A DNA stretch of 26,532 nucleotides from Prevotella sp. UBA3776 (GTDB lineage: Bacteria > Bacteroidota > Bacteroidia > Bacteroidales > Bacteroidaceae). Location of the stretch: the NCBI GenBank assembly GCA_002369515.1, contig DFFM01000039.1, positions 2,557-29,088 of the forward strand. The letters are read 5' to 3'. A program made the position numbers and the translations under genes. Shown piece by piece: positions 18,509-26,429 of the stretch (positions are counted from its first letter, which is position 1; every line of letters begins with the position of its first letter). The notes beneath the pieces were generated by a model. That model was not told where the DNA came from. It searched no databases and saw nothing but the letters and a program-made list of their open reading frames with translations.

Positions 18509-18672
18509 AAAATACCCGTTACGAACAACCTTCCATCAAGGTGTTGGCCATGGCCGACCCCTTGATGGATGTCATCGAACAGAGCGTTTCGGACGAAACG
18601 CCCGTCGTCGATGACGGCGAAACCACACTCGACGCAAAACCTATGCCTTCCTACAGCGTGTGGGAAGAATGA
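18505..18672 (+). CDS. 55-residue peptide overlapping amylase 1
   Basis: The frame starts with ATG in the ATGA overlap with the amylase 1 stop codon and ends 35 bp before amylase 2. The product begins MKNTRYEQPSIKVLAMADPL and ends MPSYSVWEE; it is acidic (16 Asp/Glu), without cysteine, signal peptide or membrane helix. The opening Y-x-x-P-S-I-x-V is reminiscent of short Bacteroidales peptides of the type MKKxYxxPxIxVI that I remember as numerous and uncharacterised; that memory was not checked. The overlap and codon use like its neighbours suggest real, coupled translation. Possible roles are a small regulator, a secretion partner or a modified peptide; none is shown. Confidence 0.65.
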   Translation: MKNTRYEQPSIKVLAMADPLMDVIEQSVSDETPVVDDGETTLDAKPMPSYSVWEE

Positions 18673-18707
18673 ACCATCCAAAGACTTTGACATTTCAAAA
18701 TTGAGAT

Positions 18708-21323
18708 ATGAAAAAACTGTTCACTTTCATCGCAGCCCTGTTGTTCCCCATGATGGGAATGGCGCAGGATAAAGGCTGTTGGCCGGCAAACTACGGCGGT
18801 GTGATGCTGCAGGGATTCTACTGGGATTCCTATTCCGACACCAAATGGACCAAACTGGAAGCTCAGGCCGACGAGCTGGCACAGATTTTCGACCTCATCT
18901 GGATTCCCAATTCGGGCAACTGCGGGCCTGGGCGCGGCATGGGATACATGCCCATCTGGTGGTTCGACCACAACGGCACGTTCGGCACCGAAGCCGAGCT
19001 GCGCAGCATGATCAACACGTTCAGCAGCAAAGGCGTCGGCATCATCGAGGATGTGGTCATCAACCACAAGGCCGGCGTCAGCAGCTGGTGCGACTTTCCT
19101 GAAGAAACGTGGAACGGCCACACCCTCACATGGTCGATGGCTGACATTTGCAGCAATGACGAGGCTGCCAACAACGGCTATGTGCCCACGGGAGCACAGG
19201 ACACGGGCGACAACTTCGACGGTACGCGCGACTTGGACCACACCAGCACCAACGTGCAGCAAAACGTGAAGTGGTATCTTGACTTCCTGCTCAACGACTT
19301 GGGCTACGCTGGTTTCCGTTACGACATGGTGAAGGGCTACAGCGGCTGGTACACCGGTCTTTACAACGCTGCGGCCAAGCCTCGATTCTCCGTGGGCGAG
19401 TTTTGGGACGGTTACGACGCCACCAGCGCGTGGATCAACAAGACAGCCGAATACGACAATGGCAACGGCAAGTCGGCCGCCTTCGACTTCCCCCTGAAGT
19501 TCATCATCAACGACGTGTTTGGCAACAACAACTGGGACGGACTGGCCTACAAGGGGCTGGTGGGAGTCGATGAGCTGCGCCGCTGGTCGGTGACCTTCGT
19601 CGATAACCACGACACCTACCGTGACAACAGCCGGCTCAGCAGCAACGTGCTGGCCGCCAACGCTTTCATTCTTGCGCTGCCCGGTACGCCCTGCATCTTC
19701 CTCAGCCACTGGAAGCACTACAAACCCCAGTTGAAGAAAATGATTCTGGCGCGCAAGGCTGCCGGCATCACCAACCAGAGCAAAACGTGGGACTGGGAGA
19801 ACGTCAGCGGAGGCCGCGTCATCGAGACCGAGGGCACCAACGGCCGTGTGCTCGTCATCAATGGCTATGTGGTTGGCAATGAGTATCTGGACCAACATCT
19901 CAACGACAACTATCAGCTCGTGGTGAGCGGCGACGCTGCCAACCCCAATTTCGCGTTTTACATGAGCAAAGACCTCACTATCCCCGAAACAATTGAGACA
20001 GAAGTAACTGGCGGTGGCATTACCATCTATGTAGATACTGACCCGACACAGACCAATGCCCATCTTTATACCTGGAAAGGCAGTGATCCACTAGGTACTT
20101 CATGGCCAGGCGACAAGGTTGAGGTTGGAAATTTCAAAACCAAGACAGTGAAAGGCAAAACATGGTACTACCGCACCTACGAGGCCATTGAACTCAACGC
20201 TATCCTGAACAACGGCAATGGCGGCAACGGCAATCAGACTGTTGATATCATGAATCTCGTCGGCGACCAGTTTTTCACGTACAGCGGTGGTGGAAACTAT
20301 CAGAATGTTACCGACCAGTACATCGACTACATCTATCAGGATTTGCCTGAATGCGCCACACGACAAGAAGGTAAGACCTACGCCTACTTTGAAAACACTG
20401 GAGACTGGAACGTTGTGAATGCTTACGCTTACAATAGCGACGGCAACATAACTGCCGACTGGCCAGGAGTTCCAGCTGAGAAGGTGGGCCAATCGGCCAA
20501 CGGACACGACGTGTATCGCTGGACGGCCACGGCAGGTGCTGATGTTCCGACAACCATCATCTTCAACAATGGCAATGGAAACGGCAAACAGACTGACAAT
20601 TTGGAGTTTGTGAATGCCACTTACTACAATGCCGACGGCCCAGTGATGACACTAACAGTAAGCGAAAACAATGCCAACTACGCCCAGTTGTTCAACCGCA
20701 GTTTCTCTGCCGGTGTGCGCTCTACTGTTTGTCTGCCGTTCAGCCTTAACGAAGAGGAAACCGAATCACTCGCCGGAACACTCTACGAACTCACCAGCTA
20801 CGAGGACGGCTTCCTCCGATTCAGCAGTGTTGACCATGCAGAAGCCTTCAAACCCTACATCTTCATTGCCGAAGAGAGTGGCAAGTCGTTCTATAAGTTT
20901 GCCAATAAAGGTATGGACGAAGGCGAAGGCGCTGTTGTTGATGCCGGGGCCAACAACGAGATTTCGTTCATCGGTACAACAGAAGCCCAAACGCTGAAAT
21001 CCGACAACATGACCACCTACTACGGCTACAGCAACAACCAGTTTGTGCAGATTGGCGAAACCAACGGTGTGAAGATTGCGCCCTATCGCGCTTACTTTGC
21101 TGCTAATGCCGCCTCTGGAGCCAAGCTTAACGGCATGTTGTTTGGCGACGAGCCCGTGCCTACGGCCATTGAAGTAATTGATAATGGACAATTGACAATT
21201 GATCATTCGTCCATCTACAACCTCAACGGACAGCGAGTCGATATTTCGAACTTCAAAGTTCAAAATTCAAAGTTGGCCAAAGGTGTTTACATTATTGGCA
21301 ACCGCAAGGTGGTGGTGAAGTAA
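18708..21323 (+). CDS. Secreted GH13 alpha-amylase 2 with two CBM26-like modules and C-terminal tail
   Basis: 871 residues. Its signal peptide (MKKLFTFIAALLFPMMGMAQ) differs from that of amylase 1 at three residues, and the GH13 barrel is clearly paralogous: DVVINH (115-120), GFRYDMVKGY with D206, SVGEFWDG with E231 and FVDNHDT with D302, so catalysis should be intact. After the barrel come two CBM26-like modules (about 436-525, LYTWKGSDPLGTSWPG; and 556-645, AYAYNSDGNITADWPG...IIFNNGN). Next is a beta-rich domain seen in many Prevotella secreted proteins (about 655-812, STVCLPFSL...FKPYIFIAEESG). The tail ends the protein (IYNLNGQRV ... KGVYIIGNRKVVVK). The linker before and inside the tail is encoded by AT-rich repeat DNA at 21176-21205 and 21248-21275. 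It is last in the operon, followed by a strong terminator. Two extra starch-binding modules suggest a preference for granular or large starch. Confidence 0.95.
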   Translation: MKKLFTFIAALLFPMMGMAQDKGCWPANYGGVMLQGFYWDSYSDTKWTKLEAQADELAQIFDLIWIPNSGNCGPGRGMGYMPIWWFDHNGTFGTEAELRSMINTFSSKGVGIIEDVVINHKAGVSSWCDFPEETWNGHTLTWSMADICSNDEAANNGYVPTGAQDTGDNFDGTRDLDHTSTNVQQNVKWYLDFLLNDLGYAGFRYDMVKGYSGWYTGLYNAAAKPRFSVGEFWDGYDATSAWINKTAEYDNGNGKSAAFDFPLKFIINDVFGNNNWDGLAYKGLVGVDELRRWSVTFVDNHDTYRDNSRLSSNVLAANAFILALPGTPCIFLSHWKHYKPQLKKMILARKAAGITNQSKTWDWENVSGGRVIETEGTNGRVLVINGYVVGNEYLDQHLNDNYQLVVSGDAANPNFAFYMSKDLTIPETIETEVTGGGITIYVDTDPTQTNAHLYTWKGSDPLGTSWPGDKVEVGNFKTKTVKGKTWYYRTYEAIELNAILNNGNGGNGNQTVDIMNLVGDQFFTYSGGGNYQNVTDQYIDYIYQDLPECATRQEGKTYAYFENTGDWNVVNAYAYNSDGNITADWPGVPAEKVGQSANGHDVYRWTATAGADVPTTIIFNNGNGNGKQTDNLEFVNATYYNADGPVMTLTVSENNANYAQLFNRSFSAGVRSTVCLPFSLNEEETESLAGTLYELTSYEDGFLRFSSVDHAEAFKPYIFIAEESGKSFYKFANKGMDEGEGAVVDAGANNEISFIGTTEAQTLKSDNMTTYYGYSNNQFVQIGETNGVKIAPYRAYFAANAASGAKLNGMLFGDEPVPTAIEVIDNGQLTIDHSSIYNLNGQRVDISNFKVQNSKLAKGVYIIGNRKVVVK

Positions 21324-21348
21324 ATCTTCCGATACACCTTCATCAGTT

Positions 21349-21383
21349 GAGGGCATGCCCACGAGGCGTGCCCTCATTTTTTT
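21349..21383 (+). terminator. Intrinsic terminator of the starch operon
   Basis: GAGGGCATGCC (21349-21359) pairs with GGCGTGCCCTC (21365-21375) with one G-T pair around a 5-base loop, then A and seven T. It lies 25 bp after amylase 2. Confidence 0.9.
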
Positions 21384-21393
21384 GACCTTTTTC

Positions 21394-21424
21394 TTGGCCA
21401 TCTCAAATAAAAAACGTAATTTTG
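21394..21424 (+). promoter_or_regulatory. Promoter of the GH53 galactanase gene
   Basis: TTG (21394-21396), 20 bp, TAATTTTG (21417-21424): full match to the Bacteroidetes consensus. It comes right after the starch operon terminator, so the galactanase has its own transcription unit with a leader of about 50 nt. Confidence 0.8.
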
Positions 21425-21481
21425 CAAAAACTAAAACCAAATCATTTCTTAATGACATTACTTGTCACACCCACACTGAGT

Positions 21482-22789
21482 ATGAGAAAAACAATTATTG
21501 CAACGGTTTGCGCAATCATTCTGTTAGTAGGCAATCTCACCGCGCAAGCCCAAAAGTATGTTGGCGGCGACATCTCGCTGCTGCCAAAGTACGAAGAGCA
21601 CGGAGCAAAATTTCTCGACAACAACGGCAAGGCCATCTCAGGTCCCATGATAGACTATTTCAAGCAGCAGGGTTGGAATGCCATGCGCGTGCGCCTGTTT
21701 GTGAACCCCGAGAAAGCCTCAGCCGAACATAAGGGCGAGGGCGTTTGCCAGGACCTGGAGTTTGTGAAGGCGCTGGGCAAGCAAATCAAGGATGCCGGAC
21801 TGGCCTTCATGCTCGACTTCCACTACAGCGACACCTGGACCGACCCGGGCAAGCACAGCACACCCTCGGCATGGACAAGCACCGACCCCGACCAACTGGC
21901 ACAGACGCTCTACCAATACACCTGCGACTGTCTGAACGAACTGATAGAGGCTGGAGCTACCCCCGACTTCGTGCAGCCCGGCAACGAAATAACCTATGGC
22001 ATGCTCTGGCCCACAGGCCACTGCTATCCCGACGGCGGCGGCCACAGCGGAGGCACCTTCGCCAACTTTGCCAAATACCTGCAAGCAGGCATCCGGGCCA
22101 TTCGCGAGACCTGCCCCGAAGCGCAAATCGTCATCCAGACCGAAATGAGCAAATCGCAGAACGTCACCAACTTCTACAAGACGCTGAAGAAATATACCGA
22201 CGACTACGACGTGATAGGCATTTCCTATTACCCCTACTATCACGGCACACTCACAACACTGAAAAGCGTGCTCAACACGCTGTCGAGCAACTATCCCGAT
22301 AAGAAAATACAAATCGTGGAAACGGGCTATTATCACAAATGGTATCCCGACAATGCCACCTATAAAATCAGCACGTTCCCCAACTGGCCCGCCACCGATG
22401 CCGGACAGTTGCAGTTCACCAAGGACCTCATCGCCACTCTCAACGAGTACGAGAATGTTGACGGACTTTATTGGTGGTTCCCCGAGGCCAACGAGTATGG
22501 GCTGAACTGGAACACGCAGCGCGTTACAGACAATTGGTACAACGCATCGCTCTTCGACAACGAGACCGGCCGGGCCATGCAGGCTCTCTACGAGTTGAAG
22601 AACTTCCTCACCGAAGAGCAACTGGGCATCCAGACAATTGCTGATGGACAAATGGCAACTGACAATTCGACCGTCTATAACCTCAACGGCCAGCGCATCG
22701 ACGTTCAACGGCCGGCGCTCAATGGCCAAAGGCCAATCCTGCCCAGGGGCATATACATTGTGAATGGCCGCAAGGTGGTGGCACAATGA
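21482..22789 (+). CDS. Secreted GH53 arabinogalactan endo-beta-1,4-galactanase
   Basis: Cleaves beta-1,4-galactan of pectic arabinogalactan type I. 435 residues: signal peptide (about 1-23, ending AQA), GH53 barrel (about 25-375), then linker and tail. The first stretch YVGGDISLLPKYEEHGAKF is typical of the family. Acid/base E169 lies in VQPGNEITYGMLWP and nucleophile E280 in IQIVETGYYH; DFHYSDTWTDPGKH (112-125) is a further GH53 signature. An upstream frame with earlier ATG 21452 exists, but ATG 21482 begins the signal peptide. The tail reads VYNLNGQRIDVQRPALNGQR then PILPRGIYIVNGRKVVAQ, longer in the middle than the others. Products could be processed by the GH2 and GH51 enzymes at 3.9-9.2 kb. 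It is in a separate unit from the amylases but close to them, so shared control by the downstream regulator is possible. Confidence 0.94.
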   Translation: MRKTIIATVCAIILLVGNLTAQAQKYVGGDISLLPKYEEHGAKFLDNNGKAISGPMIDYFKQQGWNAMRVRLFVNPEKASAEHKGEGVCQDLEFVKALGKQIKDAGLAFMLDFHYSDTWTDPGKHSTPSAWTSTDPDQLAQTLYQYTCDCLNELIEAGATPDFVQPGNEITYGMLWPTGHCYPDGGGHSGGTFANFAKYLQAGIRAIRETCPEAQIVIQTEMSKSQNVTNFYKTLKKYTDDYDVIGISYYPYYHGTLTTLKSVLNTLSSNYPDKKIQIVETGYYHKWYPDNATYKISTFPNWPATDAGQLQFTKDLIATLNEYENVDGLYWWFPEANEYGLNWNTQRVTDNWYNASLFDNETGRAMQALYELKNFLTEEQLGIQTIADGQMATDNSTVYNLNGQRIDVQRPALNGQRPILPRGIYIVNGRKVVAQ

Positions 22790-22974
22790 GCAACAGGCAC
22801 GGGCCGAAAACAGGAAAAACCGACACTTGAAACGAAAACTAAGTAACACAACCTTCTACCCTTAAATCAATACTTACTAAGAACACGCACAGGCGGACTC
22901 CGCAAGCAGACTGACGCAATAGCTGCTCCGGGGGCCGCCATTTTCTTTTCCCAATCTGCCAACAGCCCACAATT

Positions 22975-23026
22975 TCTCCCGACGCGGCGAAAATAACGTC
23001 GGGAGATAATTTTTTATTTCCCGACG
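22975..23026. repeat. Three-arm inverted repeat after the galactanase gene
   Basis: TCTCCCGACG (22975-22984) pairs perfectly with CGTCGGGAGA (22998-23007), which can instead pair in its first 8 bases with TCCCGACG (23019-23026). The two hairpins are mutually exclusive. The central part GTCGGGAGATAATTTTTTAT also occurs inverted at 91-110. The element is 185 bp after the galactanase stop and 200 bp before the regulator promoter. Bases 22790-22974 hold nothing I recognise. Confidence 0.6.
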
Positions 23027-23110
23027 TTGCGATGAAATTCTCTAGAAAATTTGCCACTGCTGTTTGGGAAGGCTATTTCATGGGGGCTTGTCCTGCGATT
23101 CGCGCCGTTT

Positions 23111-23190
23111 AAAAAAACAGCAAAAACCAATAAAAACAAACTTGAAAACCAACAAAAACAGCGGATGTGAAAACAAAAAACCTGTTTTTC
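23111..23190 (+). repeat. A-rich low-complexity stretch with degenerate AAAACA repeats
   Basis: Runs such as AAAAAAACAGCAAAAACC and AATAAAAACAAAC repeat irregularly, ending in CCTGTTTTTCCC, which can pair with the AAAACAG-type units. The composition is like the 16406-16484 repeat. It lies just upstream of the regulator promoter. Confidence 0.5.
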
Positions 23191-23200
23191 CCTTGTCAGT

Positions 23201-23232
23201 TTTGGCTTTTTTGCGGAAAAATGCTATCTTTG
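23201..23232 (+). promoter_or_regulatory. Promoter of the transmembrane regulator gene
   Basis: TTTG (23201-23204), 20 bp, TATCTTTG (23225-23232): the best promoter match in the window. The start of transcription should fall near 23239, about 25 nt before the TTG start codon. Confidence 0.85.
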
Positions 23233-23263
23233 CAAAAACTAATCAGTCTAATATTGAAAAATA

Positions 23264-26200
23264 TTGAAGAATAAAGCTGTTCTCACCTTCTTGCTGCTCT
23301 TTCAGGGCTTGTTGGCCTCGGCTCAGAACACAATCGTTGACGCCGGTGGCTACAACATGTCGTATATAGGCATGAAGGAAGGACTGCCCAGCAACTCCAT
23401 ACAGGACATTTTCGAAGACAGCTACGGTTTCATGTGGATAGCCTCCGACGTAGGTGGTTTGGTGCGCTACGACGGCTACTCGTTCTTGCATCTGGGATTG
23501 GGTTCTCCACACTTCGCTTTCAGTGAGACTGGAGGTGGCACATTGCGCAGCAATTCGTGCCGCAACCTCTGCGAAGACCGTTTCGGGCGGTTGTGGATTG
23601 CATTCGACGAGGGGGTGGATGTGCTCGAACTGAAGACGCTACGCACGGTGTCGGCCGAAACCTTGTCCTCCTCGGCCTTGGGGAGGCAAGAGGGAGCCAA
23701 AGAGAGGGCGCAAAAACTGAAAGCACTGATGTCGCAGCCAGCCAAGCATGTCTATTGCGACTCGAAGGGCTGCATTTGGTTGATTACCGACCGCCAGGTG
23801 TGCCGTCTGTCTTTCGACGAGAACGGCCAGGTGGGCAGTCTACTGACCCACGGCTACAGTGTGCGGGCCTTCGACATTGTCATAGCCGACGTCGAGTCCG
23901 ACGGAAGGCCCTGGGTGGCCATCGACGGCGGCATCTTCAGGTTGGCGCTGAACGGCGAGAAACTGGTGCGGCAGGAGGTGGCGCGCGGGCTGACGGGCGA
24001 GATAGCGGGCAACTACGTGACGTGCATGCTGCGGCAGGGCGGCATTGTATGGCTGGGCACCAACAACGGACTGGTGAACTTCAACATGGCTTCGCGCCAA
24101 ACACTGCGCTATGTGCGCGGCGAGGGCGAGAACGAGTTGTCGCACCAGTTTGTCACTTGCCTCCTGACTTCCGGTCAGCAGCTCTTGGTGGGCACACTCA
24201 ACGGCATCGACATACTGAGTGAGCAGGGCAAGTTTAAGCGTTGGAACGCCACGGACAAGGTGAATGCGCTGAGCAGCAACTTCGTCCACTGCATGTGGAC
24301 CAGCCACGGGCTGCTCTGGATAGGCACCGACAATGCCGGCATATCGAAACTGTCGCCGCGGTTCCTCACGCTGCACAACTATTTGCACTCGTCGCTGCCT
24401 GAGAGCCTTTCGGGCGGTCCGGTGAACGCCATGCTGACAGAGGACGACGGCACTCTGTGGGTGGGGACCGTTGAGGGCGGACTGAACCGCAAGATGGCGG
24501 GCAGCGAGGCCTTCGAGCACTTTACGACGGCCAACACGGGCTTGCGCCACAACTCGGTGTCGGTGATTGAACGCGGAGCGGGCACCGACCTCTGGCTGGG
24601 CACATGGGGCGGAGGTGTCCACAAGGCCGACCGCAACCATCCCGCGACCATCGTCCCGCTGGAAGTGCAGCCCGAATACCGATACATCATCAACTATGTG
24701 GGGGCGCTGGCCTACGACCGGCTGAACAACGGCTTGTGGATTGCATCGAACGGGGGCATCTATTTCTACAACTTCGCCACGCAGCTGATAGAGGAACCCT
24801 ACGACGGCTGCCGCGACGTGCGCGGCTGCATAGGCTCCATCATCGACCGCGACGGGCAACTCTGGATTGGGTGTCTGGACGGTGTTCGCGTCATCGACCT
24901 GAAGGCTCCGCGCTTCAAGGTGCGCGCCCTTCGCACAAAGTTGGACGACCCGGAAAGTGGCGTCACTGAGAAAATAACGTGTTTCTGGCAGTCGGCCGAC
25001 GGCACTCTGTGGATGGGAAGCAATGGTTACGGACTCTACAAACGCACGGTCGATAAGACAGGGAAGGAGACGTTCACCAACTATACCACCGAGCAAGGAC
25101 TGGCCAACAATGCCGTCAAGGGCATCGTGGAGGACAAGAACGGGCAGCTGTGGATTACCACCACCAACGGACTGTCGATGATGAACCCTCAAACGGGCAA
25201 TTTCCTCAACTTTTCGGAAAACGACGGACTGCCGTCGTCGCAGTTCTACTGGAACTCCGCCGTGATAGGCAGCAACGGACAAATCTACTTGGGGGCCGAA
25301 AATGGCCTGTCGGTGCTCGAAGGGCTGAACACCAGCATGGTGTATGGAGGGAAACTGAGCTTCACGCGCTTGTACGTGGGCAACCAGGAGGTTGCCGTCC
25401 CCAGTGCTTATCTGGACGAAGACATCAGCAGGGCAAAGCGTGTGCGTCTGCACGAGAGCGACAAGTCGTTCACCATCGAGTTTTCGGCGCTCAACTACAG
25501 TGCCGACGTGCAGGGCCTTTACTGCTACCGGCTGAAAGGCTTCGACAAACGGTGGGTGCAGCTGGAGGCCGGCAAGCATGAGGTGCGCTACACCAACCTC
25601 CCGGCGGGTCACTACACGCTCGAGGTGAAATACGTGTCGGGCATGCAGAACGACGACAACGTGATCAGCATCGACATCCGCGTGACTCCCTATTTCTGGA
25701 AGAGCTGGTGGTTCCTGCTGTTGTTGGCCGTGGCATTGGCCGCCCTGGCAGTCTATTCCTACAACCGCCGGGTGGCCTATCTGCGCAAGCGCGAGGCAGA
25801 ACGGTTGCTGGAGCCCATTGAGCAGGCTTTGCGCGAGAGCGACAACCCGCAGCAGGTGCAGGCCCGCATAGAGAGTTTTCTGAGCAATCAGCGGCGCTAC
25901 AGCCAGAGCTCGGCCAAGAGCGTTGAGGCCGATGCCGTTGAACAGGAAAAGAACACAGTGCCTTTCATGGACCGTGTGATGGCCATCATCGAGAAGAACT
26001 ACATGAACTCAGAATTCGGCGTGACCGAGTTTTGCGAGCAAATGGGCATGAGCCGCAGCCTGCTGGCCAAAAGGCTCAACGAAGAGGTGGGGCAGAGCAC
26101 CACACAGTTCATCCGCAACTATCGTTTGGACATTGCGCGCCAGATTTTGCGCAAGGCTGACCAGCGCAACATCGCCGAGATAGCCTTCAGCGTGGGGTTC

Positions 26201-26359
26201 AATGACCCCAAATATTTCACCCGTTGCTTTACGAAACTCTACGGAGTGAGCCCCAAATCGTTCGACGAGCGTTCGGCTGCTGTTGCCAGCGAACCCGCCG
26301 ACACGGCTGCCGACGGAACGATTGCAGCCGAGGCGGAAGAGCCACGCCAAGCACAATAG
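23264..26359 (+). CDS. Transmembrane one-component regulator: Reg_prop propeller, Y_Y_Y, AraC HTH (HTCS-like without kinase)
   Basis: 1031 residues. Signal sequence or anchor (about 1-20, KAVLTFLLLFQGLLASAQ); periplasmic two-component-regulator propeller repeats (about 25-700; LWIGT/LWVGT blades such as IWLGTNNGLVNF and LWITTTNGLSMM); Y_Y_Y domain (about 730-800); one TM helix (about 814-835, SWWFLLLLAVALAALAVYSY); a charged linker (836-900); AraC-type HTH (about 901-1005, FGVTEFCEQMGMSRSLLAKR ... IAEIAFSVGFNDPKYFTRCF). There is no H-box, ATPase or receiver domain, which classical hybrid two-component systems carry between TM and HTH. It should sense glycan fragments in the periplasm and bind DNA from the membrane, as SusR does. 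The only codon that keeps the signal sequence is TTG 23264; the next in-frame ATG (23356) would delete it. It probably controls the adjacent amylase or galactanase genes. Confidence 0.9.
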   Translation: MKNKAVLTFLLLFQGLLASAQNTIVDAGGYNMSYIGMKEGLPSNSIQDIFEDSYGFMWIASDVGGLVRYDGYSFLHLGLGSPHFAFSETGGGTLRSNSCRNLCEDRFGRLWIAFDEGVDVLELKTLRTVSAETLSSSALGRQEGAKERAQKLKALMSQPAKHVYCDSKGCIWLITDRQVCRLSFDENGQVGSLLTHGYSVRAFDIVIADVESDGRPWVAIDGGIFRLALNGEKLVRQEVARGLTGEIAGNYVTCMLRQGGIVWLGTNNGLVNFNMASRQTLRYVRGEGENELSHQFVTCLLTSGQQLLVGTLNGIDILSEQGKFKRWNATDKVNALSSNFVHCMWTSHGLLWIGTDNAGISKLSPRFLTLHNYLHSSLPESLSGGPVNAMLTEDDGTLWVGTVEGGLNRKMAGSEAFEHFTTANTGLRHNSVSVIERGAGTDLWLGTWGGGVHKADRNHPATIVPLEVQPEYRYIINYVGALAYDRLNNGLWIASNGGIYFYNFATQLIEEPYDGCRDVRGCIGSIIDRDGQLWIGCLDGVRVIDLKAPRFKVRALRTKLDDPESGVTEKITCFWQSADGTLWMGSNGYGLYKRTVDKTGKETFTNYTTEQGLANNAVKGIVEDKNGQLWITTTNGLSMMNPQTGNFLNFSENDGLPSSQFYWNSAVIGSNGQIYLGAENGLSVLEGLNTSMVYGGKLSFTRLYVGNQEVAVPSAYLDEDISRAKRVRLHESDKSFTIEFSALNYSADVQGLYCYRLKGFDKRWVQLEAGKHEVRYTNLPAGHYTLEVKYVSGMQNDDNVISIDIRVTPYFWKSWWFLLLLAVALAALAVYSYNRRVAYLRKREAERLLEPIEQALRESDNPQQVQARIESFLSNQRRYSQSSAKSVEADAVEQEKNTVPFMDRVMAIIEKNYMNSEFGVTEFCEQMGMSRSLLAKRLNEEVGQSTTQFIRNYRLDIARQILRKADQRNIAEIAFSVGFNDPKYFTRCFTKLYGVSPKSFDERSAAVASEPADTAADGTIAAEAEEPRQAQ

Positions 26360-26429
26360 CGGCGCGAGAATCCGGCGAATGATATAAAGAGAAACCTTTT
26401 TGAAACATCCATTGTTGACCATAAACACC

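Noticed and set aside
22787..22831. 14-codon frame overlapping the galactanase stop (ATGA)
   Set aside because: Similar placement to the 55-codon peptide, but too short and without any recognisable pattern.
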